Shown here in pieces: positions 12,061 to 24,300 of a stretch of 64,000 nucleotides of DNA. This stretch comes from Lumbricus terrestris (taxonomy: Eukaryota > Annelida > Clitellata > Crassiclitellata > Lumbricidae), in the NCBI GenBank assembly GCA_949752735.1, contig OX457043.1, forward strand, positions 38,500,605 to 38,564,604, in the 5' to 3' direction. A program made the translations under genes and the position numbers. The notes under the pieces are model-generated. The model did not search any database, was not told the DNA's origin, and saw only the letters and a program-made list of their open reading frames with translations. Within the stretch, counting starts at the first letter, position 1; every line of letters starts with the position of its first letter.

Positions 12061-12846
12061 CAGCGTTTCCCAAAGTGGGTTCCGCGGAACCCTTGGGTTC
12101 CGCGGGGTGAGCCCAGGGGTTCCGCGAAGAGATGGTTAAATACATTGTACTTGCTTACTATGAATGAGGACAATAATATTATATTATAATTGGATACGAA
12201 ACCATTCAAAGTAGCCTAAGTAGGCCTAGGCGAAAAATCATCGAACTCTTCTAATGAAAACTACGAACATCTTATTGACATAACGTAAACGAAGCAGAAT
12301 TCCAATCAACCTGCACTGCTTATAGTGTCTGGAATGAGATAGCTGCATTTATTATATAAGAAAAAATAGCCTACTCCCAGTACCCAGTAACGGACTGCAG
12401 TTAGCATGTTTGCCATTTGACACGTAGGCTACAAATGGTATGAAACTGCATTCTCATATTTTACTGCCATGGAACAGATGCAAAATATTAGCTTAGAAAT
12501 TGACGAAATTATGTAGCTGACAATAAGATTCCAGCTTCCTAGCATCAAGCAAGTTATAAACAAAGTGCATGAGAATAAACAAGCGTGATTCGCATTCCAA
12601 TTTCATGTACTCCCAGTAGACCTAGGCCTAATTATGATCCACGAGTCATGGTTTTAAAAACAGTGCAATTTAATTTTTCCTATAAGAAAAATAAACATTC
12701 TACAATAGTGCGTGTTTAGTAGACCTATATGCTTCTCAGGCGCTAAGCCCTGTGCATGTTTTAATGCGTATAATTGAGATTGCGGTTTCGCAAGAAAATA
12801 TTAGGACGCGAAGGGTTCCGTGGCCCAAAAAGTTTGGGAAACACTG
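12061..12846. mobile_element. hAT-type element, CAGCGTTTCCCAAA family, copy 1
   Basis: TIRs CAGCGTTTCCCAAAGTGGGT and CAGTGTTTCCCAAACTTTTT, with an exact CTATAGGG duplication (12053-12060 and 12847-12854). 786 bp, no transposase, so nonautonomous. A second copy lies at 20080-20914. Confidence 0.92.
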
Positions 12847-12849
12847 CTA

Positions 12850-14062
12850 TAGGGTGACATGAAAGTTCGTTCACCGTTTTCAAAATGCGTTATCTCAGTA
12901 ACGGCTTCATATTTCTGTATAATATTTTGTCAGTGTATACATCAGTCAATTAACAGATATTGGTACAAATTTGATTATGATCCGGTTCGTTTTCGCCATT
13001 GTTTATAAGAAAATGTAAAGACAACCAGTTTTTGCTAAAAAAAACTGCGTTCATCAAATTAACACAATGAAGAAACGCCTATAGCCTCGTATACAAGAGT
13101 TACAAGACACTGTTGTTGCCTATACATGAATAGGACATACAGAGACGTAGACTATTAGCGTACAGTGTCTCTTTTCTGCCTAATGACAACAATGACTCTA
13201 TCCGGCATGACTCTGAAGTGTCCCAACTGCTATCGATCTCCACACTCGTTGGAGGCGACGCTTGAGCTGATCAGCGTTCTTTGGCTCAGGATCTTTATAA
13301 ACGCTGAGAGATAAAATACTCCACAAGTTCTTAATAGTAGAGAGGTCCGGAGAGTTGGGTGGCCAATCCTTCGGCTTTATGTGTGACGGGAGGCTGTCGT
13401 CTAGCCACTTTGTCATCACAGCTGATGTATGACAGCGTGCGCCATCCTGCTGAATACTCCTAGATCATTGTCAACAAACAACTTTCGTTGCATGACACTG
13501 CCGTTGTCATTGTCTCTCTCGAACGCTGGCCTCACGATCTGCTCGAGAATTTTGGTGATGTACGTAGTACTGTGAGTTCAATCTGGTACCATTTGGCAAA
13601 AATTTAAGTTTAGTGAGACCCCTGGCAGTCATCCCACCCAAAACCATCACCGACGGACTAAACTTCATCTGTGGAGCAGGCGGAACGTACTCTTCCTATG
13701 CTGGATAGAGTCAGTGCTGTCATTAAGCAGAAAGGAGACACTGTAAGCTATAATAGCCTACGTCTGTGTATGTCCTATATAGGTAACAACAGTGTCTTGT
13801 CACGCTTGTATACAAGGTTATAGGCATATACACAGTTTCTCTATTGTGTTAATTTGATGAACGCAGTTTTTTTTCGCAAAAACTGGTCGTCTTTACATTT
13901 TCTTATAAATAATGGCAAAAATGGACCGGATCATAATCAAATTTGTACCAATATCTTTCATTTGACTGATGTATACACTGACAAAATGTTATAAAGAAAT
14001 ATGAAGCCGTTACTGAGATAGCGCATTTTGAAAACGGTGAACGAACTTTCGTGTCACCCTAT
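12850..14062 (-). mobile_element. Tc1/mariner element with about 340-bp TIRs
   Basis: Long inverted repeats (12852-13190 and 13725-14062) start TATAGGGTGACA, with TA-rich flanks. The - strand frame at 13198-13419 is a transposase C-terminal part: WPPNSPDLSTIKNLWSILSL and VYKDPEPKNADQLKRRLQRV, with the usual glutamate of NLWS-type catalytic motifs replaced by K (IKNLW rather than IENLW). Only a fraction of the transposase remains. A hAT-type element sits in its left terminus. Confidence 0.88.
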
Positions 14063-14292
14063 ATAACGGCGTTATAACATGACATATATATCTTAATTTT
14101 CCTGTTTGAGACGCTGTCTGCTGTTATTAGGCAATTAATACAAGTTAGCTGAAAGCACCCCGTGATTCTAACTCCCTGACATCATTTAAAACATTGTATA
14201 TCTTCATTCCATTTTCAGACATTCATGATTTTTTTTTCTCAATTCTTTGAGAGTCCCGCATTTTCCACCTCTGCATGAGTTATGGATGGTAG

Positions 14293-14440
14293 ACCTTCAT
14301 GTCTCTCCATGTTTGGTCTCAAAGGGCAATGTCGTCTGCAAATTCCAGGTCCCTTAATCAATCACCATCCACTCTCCTCAGTCTGGCATCGGCATTCCTA
14401 GCCACTCTCGCCATTACCCAGTCCAGAACCTGGGCAAAAA
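14293..14440 (-). mobile_element. Short RT fragment (FADD box)
   Basis: Read on the - strand this gives LDWVMARVARNADARLRRVD and then DLEFADDIAL.DQTWRDMK, the RT palm of a lineage like that at 23059-24240. It has an in-frame stop and no flanking RT sequence. Confidence 0.65.
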
Positions 14441-15092
14441 TTCGAGGTGACTGTACACATGTACAGTGTGCACATCCTTGTTGCACTCCTATTCCAATCA
14501 GTGCTTAAAGTGTGGAAAAATAAGTGCCTGGACGCCCCTTACCTTTCCAAAAGAAGTGCCTGGACGCCTTTACCTTTTCAGGCTGTGATGGCCAATAAGT
14601 GGCAGGACGGCATTCACATTTTAAAATAAGTGTATGGATGCCGTCCATGACTGTCCAGCCACACTTTAATGCCTGATTCCAATCTAAAACCATTCTCCTC
14701 ATATTCTCCTGATGTGGTTGGTCTCATTCTAAAATGTTTTATAACTACTTAAAGTGCATTTCTATAACTTCTCACAGTAAAGCAATTTTTGGGGTTGTTA
14801 GAAATTGCCAGGAAGCCTATGGTGGGCATGGTAGCTGTATCTGTGCTGAATCATTTGATATTGTAAGGTTCAAAGAGTTCTTGCAGTATATGCCTAGTTT
14901 TTGTTTAGTACTTGCTGTGCAATGTAAAAGACAAAACTTTTAAGCATTATATATTTTTACAATATTTGTTTAGCTATTCTTTAGTAGTTTGTATGTAAAT
15001 TTGTACCCTTGTCATGTGCATGGCATTTATTATTGGAACTTTGTTTATACTGTTGTAGCTAGCGGTTATACCAATTACAGCGATTTCCTGCG

Positions 15093-15327
15093 ATGGCACA
15101 TTTTGGATTTGAGAATGATGTTACATCTGCGACTAAGATAGAAATGTCGCTTGCCAAAGCCCCTCCAATGCGGTGGGAACGAAAAATGACAGATGGACGC
15201 TCAAATACTGGTTCGAAATGCAATGTGCTTAAGTCGCCACTTAAACCTTTACACCAGCAGAACATTGGTCACTCAAAGACACCAGGAAAGACGCCACTTA
15301 AAGTTTCAAAAGCAGCAGGTGATCAGA
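15093..15327 (+). CDS. CDC20: CDC20 coding exon 1 (residues 1-78)
   Basis: Start ATG at 15093 opens MAHFGFEND, which matches the known CDC20 start (human MAQFAFESD), followed by APPMRWERK. The donor GTAAGT starts at 15328 and leaves phase 1. Candidate proline-directed phosphorylation sites (SP, TP) lie at residues 48-68, as expected for the CDK-regulated N-terminal arm. The sequence ATTACAG ending at 15080 resembles an acceptor, so the exon may begin there with a 12-nt 5' UTR and an upstream noncoding exon that I could not place. Confidence 0.95.
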
Positions 15328-18300
15328 GTAAGTCATCATGGCAGGTTATTATTGTTCTGTTGCATACATGCATAAATTTGTGGAACTGTGCAGGCTTTAT
15401 CTGCATTGTAAATCTAGCGTAAACCATTTGATGGAGGTGCTCAGAAACTGTGCATGTTCAAACCAGTATGCCTACAGACCATCTGGGTCGACTACTCCTG
15501 TACTGATAGCTTTAACTAGCCATTTACTTGAACCAGTTCAATGTAAACCATCATCATCTCTTTGCAGATGATGTGCAAGCATATGTCCATGGGTCTCCTT
15601 CATCCCAGCTACTTTTAGTTGAACGCATCCAGTCTCTCTCACATTCCCTACACTCCTGGATGTCATCAAATCGTCTCTCTCTTAATGCCTCCAAAACACA
15701 GTTTATTTGGTTCGGCACACCTCAGCAGCTTTTGAAAATTGATTTTGTTCTCCTCTCTGAACTATTTCCTCACTATACCTTTTCCTCAACTGTTCGTGAT
15801 CTGGGTGTTACTCTAGATAGTTCCCTTTCATTTAAAGACCATATATCTAATCTTACACGATCCTCATATTTTCATTTAAGGCGTCTAAGGGCAGTTCGGC
15901 GTTCTGTTTCGCTTTCTGTTTTTACCACTTTGGTCCATGCTTTCATTTGCTCCAGAATTGACTACTGTAATTCTCTTCTAATTGGTCTTCCCAAGGTTCG
16001 ACTCTCACCTTTGCAGTCGGTCCTTAATGCGGCCGCCAGATTAATTGCACGCCTTCCACGCTACTCTCATATCTCTACTTTTATGTTTGAGCAGCTCCAT
16101 TGGCTTCCTCTAACTGCGCGCATTAAGTTCAAAATTCTCATTTTGGTCTCTAAAGCACAACGGGGTCTTGCTCCAAAATATCTAACCAATGGAATTCGCA
16201 GGCCAGTTTCAGCCTCCTCACATCGTCCACTCCGCTCTTTAAACAGATTTGAACTTCTAGTACCTCCTACTAGAACGGCTATGGCTCAGTCCCGTTCCTT
16301 TACATCAATTGGCCCCTCTCTTTGGAATACGCTCTCTCCTTCTATTCGATCTCAACTTCTGACAGGTAATCCCTCCTCCTCATTTTCTTTTCTTAAAACC
16401 TATTTTTTCTCTCGTGGCCTTGCGCACTGGGAGCGCCTCTGAACGGTTCACCCTAGTAGAGGCGCTTTATAAATGTTTTTATTAGGGCTGCATTTCGATT
16501 AATTTTTTTAATCGCGATTAATCGCACGATTAAAAAAATTAATCGCGATTAATTAATCGCACATTTCCTGAAATTTTTAAAGTACATTTTAAGGGTAAAA
16601 CATTCAGACAAATTTCTAAAAAAAGGAGCTCAATATTGTTGGCAGGACTGTGTTTGAAATGCCCAACAATTTTCCTACACTTGCCCAAAAAATTATCGAC
16701 GCCTGACTCTGCCAATGCTTTGTGGACCGCCAGCTGCAGCATATGTGCGACGCACGGCATGTGTTCAAAAGAAAGTTGCCCAACTGCTGCGGTCATATTG
16801 CGAGCGTTGTCAGTTCCAAAGGTTGTCACCTTGTCATAGATTCCCCAGTCTTGTGCAACCGCAGTGAAATGTTCTGCACAGGCTTCCGAATAGTGCCTAT
16901 CTTCAACGTGGTGGACAGTTAGGGCAAAGGAACGAAGAACCCACAGTCATTCGGCTGTCAATGACTGGTCTGGAAGGAAGCGTATAGGACTGATTTCCGG
17001 ATGCTATCCGCAAAACGTCCTGCAAGCCCTCATCCGCAACAATGTTTACGGGTCTGCCGTTCAGTGCGATCCAGTGTGCAATGGCGTTTGTCACCGCATC
17101 ATATTTCGAGCGATCCATTGGTTTCCCTTGGTGCTCCATGTCCACTAGCGTCGGTTGGCGTTGATTTACAACATCCTTCTTTTCGGAACCACGTGTTACG
17201 AAGGCATGCTTTGTACGCAGATGGTACGACAGCGACGAATTACTGCGGTGGTAGTTAAATTCTCGGTTACAATATTTACAAACGACTACCTTATCAGTTT
17301 TAAACTTAAACTGTCCGTCCATAACTGTTTTGCCCATTTTCTTCGACTCCATTGTTTGACAAAAACCAACAACATTTATCATAAATCAAAAACGGCTGTT
17401 TAAAGTGATCGAAATAACGAAAAGAACATGTGCCGATGGACCGGACGTAGGCAGGCTGTCTCGTACGAGAAGTGTTGGGCGACTCGACAGAAGTGGGCGG
17501 TAACCGATAACCGATGATTACTTGAAAAATAATGATTACAAAACTTGACATAAAATGATAAAAATTCATAAAATATTTAATGCGTCTTTTGCGTTAATGC
17601 GTTAAAAAAATTAATCGCAATTTTTTTTAACGCGTTAATCGCGGGCGTTAACGGCGATTAACGTGCAGCCCTAGTTTTTATACAATACAAAATACAATAC
17701 AATATGTCCGCTTAATGTCTTTGGATTATTCTATTTAAAATTTTCGATATTGTGAGGCATAATAGCCTGGATACACACTTGCACAGTTGTCCTCCATGTC
17801 AATTCCAGGCTTTGTTTACAACAGGGTTCTTGCTTTGTTACAAAACCGATTGCATTGCACAGAGTTCTTTGGCATGGTCTATTCTTTCAAGAGCATTAAT
17901 GCAAGTATCATTCAAGGCTCTATTGGGTTGGTCAACTTCCTTACCTTAATTTCAGGATTAAAGCTACTATATGCAGGCAACAGACTTTTTGAATATGCAG
18001 ATGATTGTTATCTGATAATTCCTGCATCAAATATTGACACTACTGATGCTGAACTTAACCAAATTGCAGAGTGGGCTAGAAATTGTAACTTGCGTCTTAA
18101 TCAGCAAGTAATGTGGGGCCATATTAGGCGTCCCCATTCCAAAACTTCTGACTGCCCTCTCCCTCATAACAGAGATCGAACGAGTTGATGTAGTAAGGTT
18201 CTTGGTGCCACACTTTCAGATAGATTAGGGTTTCTGCACACATTGATAATATTGTATGTAAAACGAAGCAATCATTTTACGCACTTCACGACCTTGAATC

Positions 18301-21300
18301 GCATGGTTTGACAGGCAGCCGACTCCATGATGTTGTTTGTTCCACCACAGTCGCACAAATGCTGCCTTCTTCACCAGCATGGTGGTGTTTTGCAAACGAG
18401 GGCCAGATGTCTCCGCTGTTATTAGAAAGCTTATACTAGACAGGTTTTTACCTACTAATATTCCTACTCTTGACATGTTGTGTTCGAATGCAGATTAATC
18501 CCTATTTGCTTCTATCCTCAGTGACCCCGGGCACGTCCTCCATAACCTCCATAACCTTCTCTCGCCAGAATGAGTAACTGGATACTTCCTTAGGCCGCGC
18601 TCACATAATCTACAGATACCACGCTGTGATTCGTTGATCGAAAAAGGTTTTATCACCAGAATGCTGTATAGATGACTTGTTTGATGCCAATATTTTAGTA
18701 ATTTTATTCAACTTGTGATTCAATTTGTGCATTTTATTTCCAATTATTACTTCAATGTATAATAGTGATATTCTATGTCCCATTGTGCGTTTGCAAGTGG
18801 AGTAAAAAAGAACTTACTTACTTACTTAAACTAGCATATGACTGAATGTTGGGCTCTCCTTAACAATTTAGCGATGCGAATGTACTACTTGTAAGTGACT
18901 GGGAACCAATGCAGCTCATCATAGAAGTGATAAACCTGTGCATTTGTATGAGCATTTAATAGAAATGTACAACTATGTATCAGTTTTTAACCCCTTCGCT
19001 GCGACAGATTTTTAATCCCGTGAGGGGCATGTAACATGTGTATTAATATTATTATTATAAATTATTAAACAATATTATTATTCGACAAATTCTGGTTGGA
19101 CAAAAGAGCCGTGGAAGGCCACGGAATTAAAGCGCTGGGTGGTGATTGATAAGTGCTGGAAGAGATAACTGGCATCTTTAAATTTAAAGTCTCCGGAAAT
19201 TTGGGAAAGATGTTTCCCTAAATCTTTGATGAAATCAATCCTGACCGTCTTCGTTGATAGGACCAAGGTCTCGAAAGCCAATGGTACAAATAAATGTTGC
19301 TTTTTTCGTTATGCACGCATTGTCACATTTGTAAACTCTAGGATTCATAATATTGCATTTTAGTACAGTGCCTTTTTTATGAAGTGCTGTGAAGGTGCAA
19401 GTTCATAGCTGTGTTTGAATAAGATTAAGCGGGCTGTTCATTGCAGTGAAGACTGTCAATTTTGTTACTATCGTCAAACTTTCCATCAGTGCTGACCTTA
19501 AATGCAAAATGATCACTTAATTTTCCATTAAGACGTTTCATATTATAATTTTTCACCATATTGTTTACTCAGGAAACGGGTTGCTTGACATCATAAAATA
19601 CGGATGAAAATTAACCAAATAAGCTGAAATCAATCGATTAACATTTTTTTGATGATTTATTGATTAAAATCTACTGTCCTACTAAATAAGTAGATGTGAT
19701 GAATGTAATAATATTTTATTTAAAGTTAATGTAATGCAAACAATTGTGTTGTTCTGTATAGACAAGACCATCACACCAACCAGAGGTACCACAGGAGATA
19801 GGTTCATTCCCAACAGAAACACAACACAGTTTGAAGTTGGCCATTTCCTTGTCACCAGCAAGTCAAACTCTTCCAGCGACGAACCTATTAGTCCATCAAA
19901 GGAACAGTTTCAGAAGGCAATGAATGAGAATTTAAATGGACCAGTCGTGGAAAGCAAAATCATTGGCTACCAGCAGCGTCCCCCAGAGTTACCTGAAGGT
20001 AGGTTGACTGACTGATATTTAAATAATTAAGTTATTATTGATTCTTTTGTTTGACAAAACAAGGTTGGTGTAGGCAGGTCAGAGTTTTCCAAAGTGGGTT
20101 CCGCGGGGGTGGGTGCAGGAGTTCCGCGAAAAGATGGTTTATACTTTCTTACTAAGTCTTAATGTTGATAATAATAATAATTGGATAGGAAACCATTAAA
20201 AGTAGGCGAAAAACCTTCCAACTCTTCTGATGAAGACTGTCATGTCACTACGCCAACGTCGCTTTGCGACGGTTGGCTGCATGAATGGACCAATGTACTC
20301 CAGCATGATCTGTTCTTTACGGTCCTCAATAGTGCCGCTCCCGATAGACCAGTCCACAACGTGATGTTAATGAAGACTACGAACTTCTTATTGACATAGA
20401 ACAAATGAAGCAGAATTCAAATCAACCTTCACTGATCAGTGGATGGAATAGAATAGCTTAAAAATTCTCCCCAGTAACTGCAGTTTTGCATGCTGCATCC
20501 TTTTGTCATTTCACGTGTATAATTTGTACAAAACTGCATTCTTATATTTTACTGGATCAGGAGCAAAATATAAAAATCGACGAAATGATGCAGATGACAA
20601 TAAGAATCCAACTTTCTAGCATCAAGCCAGCTATAGTCAAAATGTATTAGAATAAATAAACACGGTTCACATCCTAATTTCATGTAGGCCTACTCCCAGC
20701 AGATCTATTCCAATCCACGAGTCGTGGTTTTCAAAACAGTGCTATGTAATTTTTCCAATTAAAAAATAAACTTTCTACAATAGTGCATGTTTGGTAGGCC
20801 TATATGCTTCTCAGGCTCTATGCATGTTTTAATACATTTAGTTGAGATTGGGGTTCCACGAGAAAATATTAGGACACGAGGAGTTCCGTGGCCCAAAAAG
20901 TTTTGGAAACGCTGGGCTAGGTAATACTAGTGTATCGCGAATCAACTGGACATGTGTTGTGTAGAATGGTGTCTTTAGTGTGTCATGAAGAATTAGTCTG
21001 TTGCGAATTCTCACAGCATACAACAGTCATTCTTGCATTACACTGACTTGTTTACTTTAGCATTTTAGTGGGCGTAGACTGTGAGAATTCTTAGCACTCT
21101 ATTTATCTACTGCATTTCATCACAATCTGGAGTGGCCGCAATGTTTGCCTAATAGGTCCACAATCCCTACATACATGACATACAGTATAGCACGTTAGAG
21201 AACATGTTGAATAAACTTTTATCCAATAATCTGCAACATTCGAAATATAATGAGGAAAATTATCATAAAGAAACGTAAATTTTTGAATCTACAATACTGA

Positions 21301-24300
21301 TGACACGGAATGGTCAGCTGTGCATCATCTCAGCCTGTTTGTGTGTTGAGAATGTATAGCAACCATAATAACTGAGGTGAACAAAGTTCTGGCCCCTGAG
21401 GTCCCAAGCTTTTTAACTGAAAAATGTTCTGTAATCTTTTCCAGTTTTCCATGACAATGATTGGACATTTTGAAGGGCAGTGTTTAGGGTTTAGCTCTCT
21501 TTATGTTGCTTTGCATTAACCTATTATTTGGCTTTGGCTATGGATAGTTGATAGCTATGATGCTTTTTTATATAAAAAGAGTTTTAGAGACAATAGCTAT
21601 CTTATTATTTTCATTTTATTATTGTTAATGGGTAATGCCTTAGAAGCTTGAAGTGTTGTGGTACCGCTGGCTGGGTTGTTGCACAACTGTGCACATTGCT
21701 GCTTATTGCACTCACAAAAACTATGATTACCTGTCTCACTATGATCCAAAGAAAAATCCAGGAGCAAAAATCCCATTCACAATTAAACCAAACAATTAAA
21801 ACGACGTAAAATTGTAGATTTAGATGGTGGAATTTAGAATCCATTAGAAACTAGAAAGCATTCAATGTCAACACTTTCATTCTTTGCAATCTATATAAAT
21901 AAAAAGAAGATTCTGTGTGTCTGTCTGTTTGAAGGGGATACATTTCAACAGTTTTCGAGCTTTTCACTCCAAACCTTCACTACTGTGTCCGTCTCGGCAT
22001 GGGACACCCAGTGGAGGGGTTCGCGAATCTCTGCCACCATTGGGGCCAGGGGGCAAAAACCCTAATTTTTTATACTTCTTCAACTGTTGCCATGCATATT
22101 TTCACACTTATTCACCTGACACATTACAGCTAAACAGATTTTTACATGGGCCACCTCGCCTCCACCCAGCACACACCCTGGCCCGCGTGGGCAGGGGGGG
22201 TATCCGGACTTTACCCCCCGGCCCATTACCCCCCTGCCATTACCCCCCTGCCATTACCCCCCGCCCATTACCCCCCGTAGGACATTACCCCCCTGCCATT
22301 ACCCCCCCCCCCGTCTGTTTACATTTGGGGCCAGTTTATGTACGTTTGTATGTATGTATGTATGTATGTATGTATGTATGTACAGGTATGTATGTGATTA
22401 TGTATGTAAGTGTGTATGTAAGCATGAAATATATACGTACGTGCGTGCATACGTACATACGAATATGCATGCATACATATATACTTACATACAAACTTAC
22501 AATACATACATACTTACATACATACATTCATACATGCATACATACTTACATACTTATATGCATGCATGCATACATAGTGACATACATACATACATACATA
22601 CATACATACATACATACATACATACATACATACATACAAACGCACATAAACTGGCCCCAAATGTTAGCAGACGTGGGGGGGTAATGGCAGGGGGGTAATG
22701 TCCTACGGGGGGTAATGGGCGGGGGGTAATGGCAGGGGGGTAATGGCAGGGGGGTAATGGGCCGGGGGTAAAGTCCTAGACCCAAAGGGAAGGGGTGGGA
22801 GAAAATTTTCCCGAAAACCCAAATTTCACGGGTGGCGTACCAGTGAAGGGGTGGGAGGAGAAATTTTTCCGAAAACCCAAATTTCAAGGGTGGCGTACTG
22901 GTGGAGGTTGAAGTGTGGGGGGATGGGGTGGATTGGGAGGGGAAATTTCATGGGTGGCGTACCGGTGGAGATCGTGGTGGGGTGGGGTTGTGGCCGGGAG
23001 CTTGTAGAATCCTGAATTTCCCGGGCAACGCTGGGTACCCCAGCTAGTTTGTCATAATTTAAAATAAATAAGCTAGCTTAAATTTCACCCTTACCTTAGT
23101 CCCTCCACGATGTCCACGTGCTGTGCGCACATTGTGGCGATACAAGTCTTCCATCCTTCTCTGTCTTGAGCAGCTCCGGCAGTCTCTTCCCACGTCAGTC
23201 CTCCGTCCGTGAGGTCTTTTGAGATCATGTCCCTCCAGTTCTTTCTTGGTCTTCCCCTCTTTCTTTTCCACCTGCTTGGGACCCAGTCCATTGCCTGCTT
23301 CGGGATTCTGTCCAACTCCATGCGGTGCAGATGTCCCAGCCAGCATAGTCATGTCCTCTTCATCACCTCTTCGCTTTTCTCCATTCCCGTTCTCCTGATC
23401 TCCTCGTTCCTTATCATGTCTCTCCACGTGATTCCCAAGATCTTTCACTGCCATCGATGATGTGCTGCCTCCAGTCTCTTCAGGTTCGCAACTGTCATCG
23501 GCCATGTCTCGGAGCTGTATAGCAGGGTTGATTCGACTATTGCCTTGTATAGCCTTATTTTGATGTGCAGGTTTAGTCCCTTGCTTCTCCATATGTTGCT
23601 TAGTCTTCCAAATACTGCTCTGGCCTTTCCCAGCCTGCATCTGACCTCCTTGTCGCAACTACCATCGCTTGCGATGACACTTCCCAGATAGACGAAGTCG
23701 TCAACTTCTTCAATCGGCTCTCCTCCGGCCCTTGTCTCCTGCTTCGTCTCCCAGTGCCCGACTCTCATGAGTTTTGATTTAGCAGCGTTTATCCGTAGTC
23801 CCGCACTTCCAGCCTCTGCCTCTACTCTCTTGGTGAGTTCGATCATTCCCCTCCATGTGTTGTCGAGGAGTGAGATGTCATCTGCAAAGTCCAGATCGGC
23901 CAGCGTCTTGTCATCGCTCCACTCCAATCCATAGATCTCTTCTTTTGTGCTTCTTCTCATTATCCAATCCATGACAGGCAGGAACAGCAGCGGTGACAGC
24001 ACACATCCCTGGCGTACTCCGGTCACAATTTGGAACCAGTCTCCTAGCTTCCCATCCGATCTTACGGCGCATCTGCTTTCTTGATACATGTTTCTGATTA
24101 TACTGATGATCTTTTTCTGGTATGTCATAATGTCTGAGTATGCTCCATACTGTAGGCCTTTGCACACTGTCGAAAGCCTTCCTGAAGTCTAAGAAGTTGA
24201 CAAGAATCATGATATTTCCCACCACACACCTTTCAATAATCTGGTGTCAAATTTAATATATATTTAAATTAAAATTAACGATTTGTCATGATTTAAAATA

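Noticed and set aside
15528..16442. Host gene encoding a 304-residue protein
   Set aside because: It is the C-terminal half of a non-LTR reverse transcriptase with an LINE tail.
22319..22887. Tyr/Val/Cys and His/Thr/Tyr repeats
   Set aside because: Translation of TGTA/TACA microsatellites in a fold-back.
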